A stretch of 64,000 bases of DNA from contig NZ_VIUE01000010.1 in assembly GCF_007828215.1 (NCBI RefSeq), forward strand, positions 62,001 to 126,000, in the 5' to 3' direction. Below the pieces are notes generated by a model. That model saw only the letters and a program-made list of their open reading frames with translations. It had not been told where the DNA came from and searched no databases. Positions 25,099 through 33,327 of this stretch are shown here, piece by piece. Numbering within the stretch: the first letter of the stretch is position 1; each line of letters opens with the position of its first letter. The DNA comes from Pseudomonas sp. SJZ074 (GTDB lineage: Bacteria > Pseudomonadota > Gammaproteobacteria > Pseudomonadales > Pseudomonadaceae). The position numbers were made by a program, and so were the translations under genes.

Positions 25099-25458
25099 GT
25101 GACTATTCGACCTCTTTTCGCTGCCCTGGCCGTTCTGGCTCTGGCGGGCTGCGCAGCCGATCCGGCGCCGAATGAACAGATCCGCCTGACTGAACAGGCC
25201 TTGGAACAAGCCCGGGCCGTGGGCGCCAACGCCGACGAAGTACCTGAATTGAAGCTGGCGGAAGAAAAGTTCGCCCGCGCAAAATCCAATCTGATCGATG
25301 AGTCGTACAAAAAGGCACGCATGCGTGCCGAGCAGGCCGAGCTGGACGCACGTCTGGCCGAGGCGAAGGTGCTGACCCTCAAGAGCCAGGAGCAACTGAA
25401 CGTGCTCGACACCCGCATCAAGCGCTTGCGTAAACAACTGAGGGAGGATGCCCAATGA
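25099..25458 (+). CDS. DUF4398 domain lipoprotein
   Basis: A 119-residue lipoprotein with GTG start. The lipobox LAGC puts the acylated Cys at 18. The rest is one long amphipathic helical region (EQIRLTEQALEQARAVGANADEVPELKLAEEKFARAKSNL...), probably a coiled coil, typical of DUF4398. Its end overlaps the start of the OmpA-family gene by four bases (ATGA), so the two act together, probably at the envelope between outer membrane and peptidoglycan. Confidence 0.85.
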   Translation: MTIRPLFAALAVLALAGCAADPAPNEQIRLTEQALEQARAVGANADEVPELKLAEEKFARAKSNLIDESYKKARMRAEQAELDARLAEAKVLTLKSQEQLNVLDTRIKRLRKQLREDAQ

Positions 25459-26264
25459 AGCCCTCCCATGTGTTTGGCGGTTTGATCCTGGCGGGCCTGG
25501 CCAGCTTGTACGGCTGCGCGGGTCAGCGCAGTGAAGCGGCACTGGAAAAAGCCAGTACCGATTTCCAGAAAGTGAAGGAAGACGCCAACGTCCTGCGCGC
25601 AGCGCCCAGGGATGTGATTCGCGCTGGCGAGTCGCTGGCCCGGGCCGATCGCCTGTCCAGCTACTGGGGCAGCGGCGAGGATGTATTGCATTACGCCTAC
25701 CTCAGCCAGCGCTACAGTGAAATCGCCCGGGAGCACAGTAACCAGGTGCTTAACGAAGAGCGTGCGGCGAAGCTCGAACTGGAGCGCCAGCGCCTGCAAC
25801 TGGCGTTGCGCGAATCCAAGTTGCTCAGTGTTCAGCAACAGGGCAAATGGCTGGAAGAGCAGATCATGGAGATGACCACCACCCAGACCGATCGCGGCCT
25901 GGTAATGACCCTCGGTGATGTGCTGTTCGACACCGGCGAGGCTGAATTGAAGAACTCGGCCAACCGGGTCGTGCTCAAGATCGTGCAGTTCCTGCAACTC
26001 AACCCCAAGCGGGTGGTGCGCATCGAAGGCTATACCGATAGCACTGGCGGCAAGCAGGAGAACCTCAAGCTGTCCCGGGACCGCGCGCAGGCGGTGGCGG
26101 ATGTGCTGATAGATCTGGGGATCGATGACAAGCGCATCCAGGTCGAAGGCTACGGCGACGAGTTCCCGGTGGACGTCAACGCCACCGAGCGTGGCAGGGC
26201 GCAGAACCGTCGGGTTGAAATTGTGTTCTCCGATGAGAAGGGCCAGCTCGGCGCTGCTCGCTAA
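25455..26264 (+). CDS. OmpA family lipoprotein (DUF4398 plus OmpA C-terminal domain)
   Basis: A 269-residue envelope protein. The signal peptide ends in SLYGC with Cys at 21. Residues about 25-145 are helical and resemble its DUF4398 neighbour. Residues about 150-265 are an OmpA C-terminal peptidoglycan-binding domain (DVLFDTGEAELKNSA, VRIEGYTDSTGGKQENLKLSRDRAQAV, VEGYGDEFPVDVNATERGRAQNRRVEI), with the Asp and Arg that bind diaminopimelate. It tethers the outer membrane to the wall. It is the last gene before a terminator. Confidence 0.92.
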   Translation: MKPSHVFGGLILAGLASLYGCAGQRSEAALEKASTDFQKVKEDANVLRAAPRDVIRAGESLARADRLSSYWGSGEDVLHYAYLSQRYSEIAREHSNQVLNEERAAKLELERQRLQLALRESKLLSVQQQGKWLEEQIMEMTTTQTDRGLVMTLGDVLFDTGEAELKNSANRVVLKIVQFLQLNPKRVVRIEGYTDSTGGKQENLKLSRDRAQAVADVLIDLGIDDKRIQVEGYGDEFPVDVNATERGRAQNRRVEIVFSDEKGQLGAAR

Positions 26265-26281
26265 GGGCTGCGTCACTGGAA

Positions 26282-26313
26282 AACCCGGCCTCTGAGGAGC
26301 GCCGGGTTTTTTT
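26282..26313 (+). terminator. Intrinsic terminator after the OmpA-family gene
   Basis: AACCCGGC-N11-GCCGGGTT followed by seven T residues. Confidence 0.85.
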
Positions 26314-26358
26314 GTGCTCGTGGCTCATACACTCGCGCACAGTTGGGGCTGTCACCGC

Positions 26359-26416
26359 ACTGTACGGTCGAGTAATCTGGCAACTGTCCCCGTACACTTC
26401 TAAACTGTTCCGGTAT
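26359..26416. promoter_or_regulatory. Direct repeats ACTGTNCCSGTA, possible MocR operator
   Basis: ACTGTACGGT (26359), ACTGTCCCCGTA (26383) and ACTGTTCCGGTA (26404) lie head to tail; the last two are 21 bases apart, two helical turns. MocR-type proteins bind direct repeats next to their own genes, and the regulator starts at 26462. Confidence 0.5.
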
Positions 26417-26461
26417 CGTTTCCTACAAGAACAACATGCCCGCGAAATCGAGTGCTGCGTC

Positions 26462-27904
26462 ATGACCAACCTCTTGCTCTACCAACGTATTGCTCAGCAA
26501 CTGGCCGAAGACATCCGTCGGGGTGTGTATCAGCCCGGCGAACGTGTGCCGTCGGTGCGCAAGATGAGTTCGCAGCTCAACGTCAGCCATGCGACGGTGC
26601 TACAGGCCTACGCCAACCTTGAGGATCAGGGGCTGATTCGTGCCCGGCCGCAATCGGGGTATTACGTGCACCAGACGCCGGCGCTGACGGCGCCGACACC
26701 GGATATCGCCCGGGTAGAGCGTCCGGGGTTGGTCACGCGCAGCAGTATCATCCAGCAGGTACTGGTCGAGTCCCGTCGCGAAGGGGTATTTCCATTGGGC
26801 GCGGCGGTGCCGAGTGTGGATTACCTGCCTGTACGGGCACTGCATCAGCAATTGGCCAAGGTCACGCGCTTCCACAGTCCGCGGGCGTTCAGCTATATGT
26901 TCAGCCCGGGTTTCGAACCGTTGCGTCGCCAGGTGGCGATTCGCATGCGTGATGCCGGTGTCGTGGTGGACCCTTCCGAGGTGGTGATTACCCACGGTTG
27001 CGTGGATGCGCTGCAAATGTCCCTGCGGGTACTGACCCGGCCTGGGGATCTGATCGCCGCCGAATCGCCGACTTACTACGGTTTGCTGCAACTGGCGGAT
27101 CTGTTGGGTCTCAAAGTCATCGAGATCCCCAGCGACCCGGTGACCGGCATGAGCCTGGAGGCCCTGCAACTGGCGGCCAACCAATGGTCGATCAAGGCGC
27201 TGGTGCTGACTACGCGGCTGAGCAACCCCCTGGGCGGCACCATGCCCGAGGAGCGGCAGAAGCAACTGTTGCGCCTGGCTTCGGATTTCGACATTCAGAT
27301 TGTCGAGGATGACATCTACGGCGAGCTGATGTTCGAGCAGGGCCGCACCAAAGCACTCAAGGCTTATGATCGGCTGGACCGGGTCATTTATTGTTCGAGT
27401 TTTTCCAAGACATTGTCGCCAGGTGTACGCATCGGCTGGATGATCGCCGGCAAGTTTCAGCAGGAGATCCAGCGGCTGCAGACGTTCAGTACCCATTCAG
27501 CGTGCAGCGTCACGCAGATGGGCATTGCGGCCTATCTGGAAAATGGCGGCTACGACCGCCATCTGCGCTATATCCGTCAGGAATACCGCAAGAATCTCAG
27601 TGCTTTCCAGTTGGCGGTGCAGCAGTACTTTCCCGAAGGCACGCAGATGAGTCGCCCCACCGGCGGCTTCATCCTGTGGGTCAGCCTGCCGGGGCGGGTC
27701 AATACCCAGGAGTTGCACGTGCGGGCGTTGCAACAGGGAATCAGTATCGCGCCAGGGTTGATCTTCAGTAACACCGAGCAGTTCAACCACTGCATTCGCC
27801 TGAACTGCGGAATCCCTTGGAACCGCGAGGCGGAACGGGCCTTGATGACGTTGGGGCTGTTGGCCACGCAATTGTGCCAAGAGACCGCCAGCGGTTTTCT
27901 GTAG
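26462..27904 (+). CDS. MocR family regulator (GntR HTH fused to class I aminotransferase, YdcR-like)
   Basis: A 480-residue fusion. Residues 1-75 are a GntR winged HTH (YQRIAQQLAEDIRRGVYQPGERVPSVRKMSSQLNVSHATVLQAYANLEDQGLI). Residues about 110-475 are a fold-type I aminotransferase domain, with the PLP Lys at K316 in SSFSKTLSPGVRIGW. Such proteins use PLP as an effector-binding cofactor and regulate vitamin B6 or amino acid genes. The ATG at 26462 begins right at the HTH; the frame extends upstream to 26312 but that part overlaps the terminator and operator repeats. Confidence 0.92.
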   Translation: MTNLLLYQRIAQQLAEDIRRGVYQPGERVPSVRKMSSQLNVSHATVLQAYANLEDQGLIRARPQSGYYVHQTPALTAPTPDIARVERPGLVTRSSIIQQVLVESRREGVFPLGAAVPSVDYLPVRALHQQLAKVTRFHSPRAFSYMFSPGFEPLRRQVAIRMRDAGVVVDPSEVVITHGCVDALQMSLRVLTRPGDLIAAESPTYYGLLQLADLLGLKVIEIPSDPVTGMSLEALQLAANQWSIKALVLTTRLSNPLGGTMPEERQKQLLRLASDFDIQIVEDDIYGELMFEQGRTKALKAYDRLDRVIYCSSFSKTLSPGVRIGWMIAGKFQQEIQRLQTFSTHSACSVTQMGIAAYLENGGYDRHLRYIRQEYRKNLSAFQLAVQQYFPEGTQMSRPTGGFILWVSLPGRVNTQELHVRALQQGISIAPGLIFSNTEQFNHCIRLNCGIPWNREAERALMTLGLLATQLCQETASGFL

Positions 27905-27976
27905 GAATCGACGGGCTTGTCAGCATCGGATTATCAGGCCAGCATGTACTTCTCTGCCGTAAGTGCTGTCGTATCT

Positions 27977-28462
27977 ATGAAAGCCATTGCTCCTGCCACC
28001 TGGGTTTTGATCGGCCTGCTGACTGCCTTCCATGCCGCAGGTGTTGTAGCGGCTTCGGTGCAAGAAAAACCGGCCGCCAGCGCCACGAAAAAACCATCGA
28101 ATAGCGTGTCCCAGAAGCCACCTGCAGCGAAGAAGGCGCCAGCCGGGAAAATGGCTTCCTCGCAGAAGAAACGCGCGCCCATTGCTTCCAAGAGCAAATC
28201 TGCCCATGAAGTTGCCAAGACTCCACTCCCGCCAGCCAACCTGGATCTGAGTCTGCCCCATGACATGGTTCAGAAACTGCAACCACCCGGAACGGTACCG
28301 CTACCCAAGCGTGAGCCGTTGTTACCGTCCATGTTCGGGCAGAAGCCGGACCCGTTCCAGCTCAATGGCCGTTTGCTGAATAACGAAATGCAGCTGCCGC
28401 TGCGTAATTCGGAGCGCCGGGAAGTGGAGGGGGCGGCCCTGGATTTTGAATTCAAGCGATAA
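27977..28462 (+). CDS. Exported Lys/Ala/Pro-rich protein of unknown function
   Basis: A 161-residue protein. A hydrophobic N-terminus (MKAIAPATWVLIGLLTAFHAAGVVAA) looks like a signal peptide. A basic disordered stretch follows (about 30-75, many KKP, AAKKAP and SKSKS units). A more ordered tail has LPHDMVQKLQPP, KREPLLPSMFG and FQLNGRLLNNEMQLPLRNSERREVEGAALDFEF, which appears conserved in Pseudomonas from memory. An alternative ATG lies at 27944. Function unknown; the periplasm is the likely place. Confidence 0.7.
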   Translation: MKAIAPATWVLIGLLTAFHAAGVVAASVQEKPAASATKKPSNSVSQKPPAAKKAPAGKMASSQKKRAPIASKSKSAHEVAKTPLPPANLDLSLPHDMVQKLQPPGTVPLPKREPLLPSMFGQKPDPFQLNGRLLNNEMQLPLRNSERREVEGAALDFEFKR

Positions 28463-28609
28463 GTCTTCGAGCGTGAAGGCAATTCGTCGCTGACTGTTCG
28501 GTCATCTCCCATTGGGCGAAAAAACACGCAGACGGTAATTTCAAACGAGTGTTTAAGCCGTTACTCTGTGTTCCGTTATTGGGCCGTTACCCATGAGGAT
28601 GTTGTCGTC

Positions 28610-28864
28610 ATGAAATGCCGTGAAGGCTGTGGTGCCTGCTGCATTGCTCCCTCCATCAGCTCGTCGATCCCGGGTATGCCCCATGGCAAGCCGGCGGGAG
28701 AACGTTGTGTGCAATTGTCGGTCGATAACTTGTGCCGGATCTTCGGCCTGCCGGAACGTCCGGCGGTGTGCTCGGGGTTCGCCGCCGACATCGAGGTCTG
28801 CGGCAACAGCAGCGAGGAAGCCATCCGGTTGATCGGGTGGTGGGAGCAGGCCACGGCGGTGTAA
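28610..28864 (+). CDS. YkgJ family cysteine cluster protein
   Basis: An 84-residue protein with MKCREGCGACCIAPSISSS at the start, then ERCVQLSVDNLCRIFGLPERPAVCSGF and a final Cys in EVCGNS. The eight or so Cys in CxxxCGxCC and CxxL...RPxxC arrangement define the YkgJ/UPF0153 family, a probable metal- or Fe-S-binding fold (CxxCxxxxC class). The ATG at 28610 puts the motif at the N-terminus, as in relatives. Confidence 0.85.
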   Translation: MKCREGCGACCIAPSISSSIPGMPHGKPAGERCVQLSVDNLCRIFGLPERPAVCSGFAADIEVCGNSSEEAIRLIGWWEQATAV

Positions 28865-28943
28865 TGGGTCAATGGACAGGGCTGAATGCGAAGCCCAATG
28901 ACGAAATTCAAATGACCGGACTTCGACAATAAGGAAAAAAACT

Positions 28944-29552
28944 ATGGGTTCGCTGCATCGTATGGCTGTGTTGTGTGGCTTGACCGCTTTTCTGGCAACC
29001 GCAACTGCTCAGGCGCAAGACTGGCAGGTCGCCAAGGAGCAGGACGGTATCAAGGTTTCCCTCAGTGAAGTGGCCGGCTCCAAGTACAAGGCCTATCGCG
29101 GCGTGACCGTCATGAAGACCACCATGACGAAGTTGCGGGCCTTGCAGGAAGATGTCTCGGGTGCCTGCGCCTGGATCCATGAGTGCAAGACCCAGAAGCT
29201 GCTCAAGCACGAAGGCAACCAGAGCTGGACCTACACCCAGTTCAATACACCGTGGCCGGTCACGTCCCGGGATTCGGTGCTGAAAGTCACCACCGTCGAA
29301 GGCGCCGATGGCAGCCTGACCCGCAACCTCAAGGGCGTGCCGACCTACCTCCCGCAAGAGCAGGGGTTTGTGCGAGTAATCCAGGTCGACGGTTTCTGGA
29401 AATTCACACCGAAGGGCGCGGACCAGATCGAAGTGACCTATCAGGTCCACACTGAGCCCGGTGGTGATGTACCGTCCTGGCTGGCCAACAAATTCGTGGT
29501 GGATGCGCCGTTCAACACCTTGAAAGCCTTGAGGGAGCGTGCCGAGAAGTAA
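28944..29552 (+). CDS. Exported START domain protein
   Basis: A 202-residue protein. Residues 1-24 form a signal peptide (MAVLCGLTAFLATATAQAQD). The rest is a START/Bet v1-like lipid-binding fold: WQVAKEQDGIKVSLSEVAGSKYKAYRGVTVMKT, WIHECKTQKLL, YTQFNTPWPVTSRDSVL and TYQVHTEPGGDVPSWLANKFVVDAPFNTLKALRE. START proteins carry hydrophobic ligands between membranes; the ligand is unknown. It is a single gene with AAGGA before the start. Confidence 0.88.
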   Translation: MGSLHRMAVLCGLTAFLATATAQAQDWQVAKEQDGIKVSLSEVAGSKYKAYRGVTVMKTTMTKLRALQEDVSGACAWIHECKTQKLLKHEGNQSWTYTQFNTPWPVTSRDSVLKVTTVEGADGSLTRNLKGVPTYLPQEQGFVRVIQVDGFWKFTPKGADQIEVTYQVHTEPGGDVPSWLANKFVVDAPFNTLKALRERAEK

Positions 29553-29699
29553 TCGGCAGGCCTGATGGATGTCTATCCCGGGACCGCCCTTGAGGCGGTC
29601 TTTTCACGGGTGCCATTCAGGTATTCGGTGGAACGATTATTCCCCCCGAAATGTCGAGATAGAGGTAAGCCCGGCCATGATTTGATCGAGGAGACAGCA

Positions 29700-29936
29700 A
29701 TGCAAAAGTGGGAAATCACGTTCGTTGATGACCACGGCGAAGCGATCGCCGAGCAGTTCGACTATGACCAGGAGCCCACTATGGAACAGGCCGCACAGTT
29801 GATTCGCGAAAGGTTGCTTCCGGTGCCCGCCCAGTTGGACCTCAACGACCTGGAAGGGCGGACGGCCGAGCCGACGGTCAAGAATCTCAAATCCCAGCAC
29901 AGCATCGAAATCATCAACATTAAGCCGATTTCATGA
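29700..29936 (+). CDS. Small conserved protein of unknown function (78 aa)
   Basis: A 78-residue acidic cytosolic protein, MQKWEITFVDDHGEAIAEQFDYDQEPTMEQAAQLIRERLLP..., with a good SD (GAGGAGACAGCA). No recognised domain. An upstream in-frame ATG at 29565 lies in a terminator-like repeat (GACCGCC..GGCGGTC) and is not chosen. It stands alone between the START protein and RraB. Confidence 0.65.
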   Translation: MQKWEITFVDDHGEAIAEQFDYDQEPTMEQAAQLIRERLLPVPAQLDLNDLEGRTAEPTVKNLKSQHSIEIINIKPIS

Positions 29937-30138
29937 AGTTCATGGCCTGGTCCCGCTTGGCAGTGGCCATCACTTGCAGCTACTCTGCAATTGAGATCAG
30001 CGAAAGGATCGCCAAGGTCCGGTCTTGTCAGCTACATGCTTGTGTCCCGACGGTCATTTGATGCCGTATCGCTTGCAATCCACGGGTTGCCGCACGGGAA
30101 GACGGAAAGTCTATCCATCGATCTGAGGAGGACGTTTC

Positions 30139-30480
30139 ATGAGCACAGCCTATCAAGAAGACATCAGCACCCGTGTGCTGCGCCGCATGAAAGAAGGCGG
30201 GTTCGACTTCTCACAATTCCATCCAATCGAGTTCTATGCCATTTTCCCGGACGAGGAGCGGGCGCGCAGGGCAGCGGGTCATTTTCGGGGTGAGTCGTTG
30301 AATGCACAGATCAGCGCACGGGACGACGGTGCCTGGTCATTGGAACTGAGCCGGGTGATGTATGCCACTTACGATGACATTGGAGATTTCGAGCAAGACT
30401 TCGAAGCGGTGGTGGAGCCTTTGGGCGGCGTCATCGAAGGTTGGGGGGTGAAGCAGGAAATCCGGCGTCTCCAGGCCTGA
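30139..30480 (+). CDS. rraB: Ribonuclease E inhibitor RraB
   Basis: A 113-residue protein of the RraB fold: EDISTRVLRRMKEGGFDFSQFHPIEFYAIFPDEERARRAAGHF, then LELSRVMYATYDDIGDFEQDFEAVVEPLGGVIEGWGVKQ. RraB binds RNase E and modulates the degradosome. The SD GAGGAGG precedes the ATG. The preceding 200 bases show no gene. Confidence 0.88.
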   Translation: MSTAYQEDISTRVLRRMKEGGFDFSQFHPIEFYAIFPDEERARRAAGHFRGESLNAQISARDDGAWSLELSRVMYATYDDIGDFEQDFEAVVEPLGGVIEGWGVKQEIRRLQA

Positions 30481-30516
30481 TGTCCATACCCTGCCACAAC
30501 ACAACGGCTGACCTTA

Positions 30517-30640
30517 GGGTTGGCCGTTTTCATGTATGTAGCCTGTAGCCGAGCACAGGCAGGTAATACCCATGTATTCCTGGCCTGCGCCCGCAGCCTG
30601 GGCGTGCCGGCACGCTATGTATCGGGCAACGTGTACAGCG
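30517..30640 (+). pseudogene. Transglutaminase family protein, internal relic
   Basis: The frame beginning near 30517 reads VACSRAQAGNTHVFLACARS and then LGVPARYVSGNVYSGS. It closely follows the active-site block of bacterial transglutaminase-like proteases ([31 protein letters not shown]), but the catalytic Cys position has become Ala (C-to-A-like context) and nothing upstream or downstream continues the domain. A REP fragment interrupts it at about 30637. It is a decayed remnant, not a gene. Confidence 0.7.
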
Positions 30641-30664
30641 GGAGCAAGCTCCCTCGCCACACAT
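30633..30664. repeat. REP fragment
   Basis: GCGGGAGCAAGCTCCCTCGCCACAC is a compact REP hairpin of the GAGGGAGC class at the right edge of the transglutaminase relic. Confidence 0.65.
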
Positions 30665-30672
30665 GGATGGTC

Positions 30673-31500
30673 TTATTGGCTCAACGGCTGTTTACGCCCA
30701 GCCATATGCTTCAGATACCCCACCAACAGATCCAGCTCTGAGTCCGGCAGCACGGCCGCTGAAAATGCCGGCATCTTGCCTTGGGGCCAGTGACGCAGCC
30801 CCTGGGGATCACGGATATAGCGCTTGAGGAAATCCCCCGAGAAATATTCGGTGGGGTTGAAGGGAATATTCAGGTCCGGGCCAAACTGTGCATCGCCTGC
30901 GCCATTGAGCCGATGGCATGCCAGGCAATTCTTCTGGAACACCGCGAAGCCCTTGTTGATCGGATCATCCTTGGCCAGGCTGGGCGCCGGCAGCAGGGCG
31001 GGGAAGCGCTCGGCCACGGCTGACATGCGCTTGATGCTCGCTACCGCATATGGCCATTGTTCCGGGCTGATATGACCCGCTTGAGGATCGGTCCAGACTA
31101 GGTAGAACGGTCCTGCACTGGGCTTGCCCTCTCCCAGGGATGGCCAAGGGGCGGCTGGATTTTCGATGGCCAGCCAGGCGCGTGCGCCATTCTTGTTGAG
31201 TAATGGCGCCGCGGACATCTCGGCGGCGAAACCGTCCAGGGCCACGGCTTGCAGGTGATCATCCGGCTGGACACCGGTCAGCAGCGCCGTCAGTGGCACG
31301 GCGCGATAGCTCATCGGTTTCTTGTAGGAAACGTCGTCGGGTATCTGGATCGTTTGCGCTTCAGGATGCTTGAGCAGTTCTTCGGTTTGCCAGGTACGCG
31401 CAGTCGCGCCCAGCTCCAGTACCAGTTGGGCGGCATACAGGGGCGTGCTGAGCAACAACGCCCCGAGCAGGATGAGAGCTTTCAATGGATCGCTTTCCAT
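30673..31500 (-). CDS. Exported c-type cytochrome with N-terminal oxidoreductase-like domain
   Basis: A 275-residue periplasmic protein. The signal peptide is LKALILLGALLLSTPLYA. Residues about 25-150 (LVLELGATARTWQTEELLKHPEAQTIQIPDDVSYKKPMSYRAVPLTALL) recall the Moco-binding domain of small molybdopterin oxidoreductases but lack the pterin Cys. Residues about 185-265 are a mono-heme cytochrome c with NCLACHRLNG as the CxxCH site and a Met ligand probably in GKMPAF. It may accept electrons from a partner dehydrogenase. The ATG at 31500 is chosen; the frame extends to 31575. Confidence 0.8.
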   Translation of the reverse strand: MESDPLKALILLGALLLSTPLYAAQLVLELGATARTWQTEELLKHPEAQTIQIPDDVSYKKPMSYRAVPLTALLTGVQPDDHLQAVALDGFAAEMSAAPLLNKNGARAWLAIENPAAPWPSLGEGKPSAGPFYLVWTDPQAGHISPEQWPYAVASIKRMSAVAERFPALLPAPSLAKDDPINKGFAVFQKNCLACHRLNGAGDAQFGPDLNIPFNPTEYFSGDFLKRYIRDPQGLRHWPQGKMPAFSAAVLPDSELDLLVGYLKHMAGRKQPLSQ

Positions 31501-31625
31501 GTCGAGAGAGTGGCGCCAAGGTTGGCACAGCCAACGCCGCTCGAACAACGAGCCCGTCACATTTTTTAGTGACACGATCGATAGCGATACCGCTCACGGT
31601 TGATGCAGGCACCCGCACGCAATAC

Positions 31626-31721
31626 TCAGCCGATCACCTTGGGAATATTCGGCAGAATCAATAGCAGCGTGGTGGCGAAGAGAATGAGTCCGGCTTGACG
31701 AACTTTCGAGTGTTTGAACAT
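31626..31721 (-). CDS. Small membrane protein (31 aa)
   Basis: A short frame reads MFKHSKVRQAGLILFATTLL, then LLILPNIPKVIG and stop. It has a basic N-terminus followed by a single hydrophobic helix of about 18 residues (GLILFATTLLLILPNIP), the layout of an inner-membrane miniprotein. It lies just upstream of the cytochrome gene in the same direction, with GGCGGGTCAGCC before the ATG. I recall near-identical peptides in other Pseudomonas, but cannot verify it here. Confidence 0.6.
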   Translation of the reverse strand: MFKHSKVRQAGLILFATTLLLILPNIPKVIG

Positions 31722-32109
31722 GGCTGACCCGCCTTTTTTGTTATTTCCTGAGGCCAGCCTTCATAACTCCGTGGCGGCTGGCAGTGCACTTCCTGTCTGA
31801 CAAGCGCCTCGGCAAAACCCGACGACTCTCTTGTACAAGGATTACATTAGGGGCCGCAGCCGCGTTGGCTTAGATCCAATTCGTATCAGTTTCGAAGAAG
31901 TCGTTATAAAAAAGCTATGAGGCCTATTGCCACCTTCTTGCCGGTCCTTTAGCTAGACAGCTTGCGTTCCTGAATCGGTTAACCCGATAGCAGGCTACCG
32001 TTCGTCTGACTGTGGTCGTCAATGCCCTTGAGCGCTCGGGTCATTGAATCCGGGGCCGCTGGGCTTATGGTAGGAGCATCGCGTTATCTGTCGTGGTTTC
32101 GAGGATGTC
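31722..32109. other. Intergenic region upstream of the beta-oxidation operon
   Basis: A 388-base gap, rather AT-rich in its centre. It has a perfect palindrome CTTGTACAAG (31831-31840) and an imperfect hairpin CCTGAATCGGTTAACCCGATAGCAGG near 31969. No coding frame looks real, and no PsrA-type box is evident. Confidence 0.5.
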
Positions 32110-33315
32110 ATGACCCAAGCTTTGATTTTCGATGCCTTGCGCACCCCCCGTGGCAAGGGCAAGGCCGATGGCGCCCTGCACAGTGTCAAGCCGGTGAACC
32201 TGGTGGGAGGGTTGCTTCAAGCCTTGCAGCAGCGCATGGACCTGGACACCAGTCAGGTCGATGACGTCGTGCTCGGTTGTGTGACGCCGGTAGGCGAACA
32301 GGGGGCCGACATCGCCAAGACCGCCGCCCTGATAGCCGGCTGGGATGTCAGCGTTCCAGGTGTCCAGCTCAATCGGTTCTGTGCTTCGGGCCTCGAAGCG
32401 GTGAACCTGGCCGCCATGAAAGTGCGCTCCGGGTTCGAGGACCTGGTGGTGGCCGGTGGTGTCGAGTCGATGTCTCGGGTGCCGATGGGCAGCGACGGCG
32501 GCGCCTGGGCGCTGGATCCGCAATCCAACCTGCAAGGGCACTTCGTTCCCCAAGGCATCGGTGCCGACCTGATCGCCACACTGGAAGGCTTCAGTCGCGA
32601 AGATGTTGATACTTACGCACTGAACTCCCAGAAAAAAGCCGGGCGGGCTCGGGCCGACGGCTCTTTCAACAGGTCTCTGGTAGCGGTTCGAGATCAGAAC
32701 GGCATCGTGCTGCTGGACCACGACGAGTTCATCCGTGTCGACACCACTCTCGAAGGCCTGGGCAGGCTCAAGCCGAGTTTCGAAACCATGGGCCAGATGG
32801 GCTTCGATGCCACGGCGCTGCGGGTCTATAGCCATGTCGAGCGGATCTACCATGTGCATACGCCCGGCAACAGTTCCGGGATCGTCGATGGCGCGGCGCT
32901 GATGCTGATCGGCTCTGAAGCCAAGGGACGCGCCTTGGGCCTGCAGCCTCGGGCGCGGATCATCGCCACGGCCGTCACCAGCACCGATCCGACCATCATG
33001 CTCACCGGTCCGGCGCCGGCCACCCGCAAAGTCTTGGCCAAGGCCGGGTTGCGGGTGGAGGACATCGACCTGTTCGAGGTCAACGAAGCCTTCGCCTCGG
33101 TGGTGCTCAAGTTCATCAGGGACATGGCCATCGACCCTGCCAGGGTCAACGTCAACGGTGGCTCCATCGCCATGGGGCACCCCTTGGGGGCAACGGGGTG
33201 CGCCATTCTCGGTACCCTGCTCGATGAGCTGGAGGTGCGTCGCCTGCGCTACGGCCTGGCGACGTTGTGTGTGGGTGGCGGGATGGGCATTGCCACTGTG
33301 ATCGAACGCCTCTGA
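32110..33315 (+). CDS. Acetyl-CoA C-acyltransferase (thiolase)
   Basis: A 401-residue thiolase. The nucleophile is C91 in [13 protein letters not shown]. The C-terminal active-site His is in [17 protein letters not shown] and the second Cys in [11 protein letters not shown]. It cleaves 3-ketoacyl-CoA with CoA in the last step of beta-oxidation. It is followed 12 bases later by the multifunctional hydratase/dehydrogenase, so the pair forms a FadI/FadJ-like unit; from memory orthologous to PA1736/PA1737. Confidence 0.94.
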   Translation: MTQALIFDALRTPRGKGKADGALHSVKPVNLVGGLLQALQQRMDLDTSQVDDVVLGCVTPVGEQGADIAKTAALIAGWDVSVPGVQLNRFCASGLEAVNLAAMKVRSGFEDLVVAGGVESMSRVPMGSDGGAWALDPQSNLQGHFVPQGIGADLIATLEGFSREDVDTYALNSQKKAGRARADGSFNRSLVAVRDQNGIVLLDHDEFIRVDTTLEGLGRLKPSFETMGQMGFDATALRVYSHVERIYHVHTPGNSSGIVDGAALMLIGSEAKGRALGLQPRARIIATAVTSTDPTIMLTGPAPATRKVLAKAGLRVEDIDLFEVNEAFASVVLKFIRDMAIDPARVNVNGGSIAMGHPLGATGCAILGTLLDELEVRRLRYGLATLCVGGGMGIATVIERL

Positions 33316-33327
33316 AGGACTTGCTCA

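Noticed and set aside
24834..26276. 480-codon minus-strand frame opposite the lipoprotein pair
   Set aside because: The plus strand carries two lipoboxes and an OmpA domain; the minus frame has no known domain.
26312..26461. N-terminal extension of the MocR protein
   Set aside because: It would run across a terminator and the regulator's own direct repeats; the HTH starts at the ATG at 26462.
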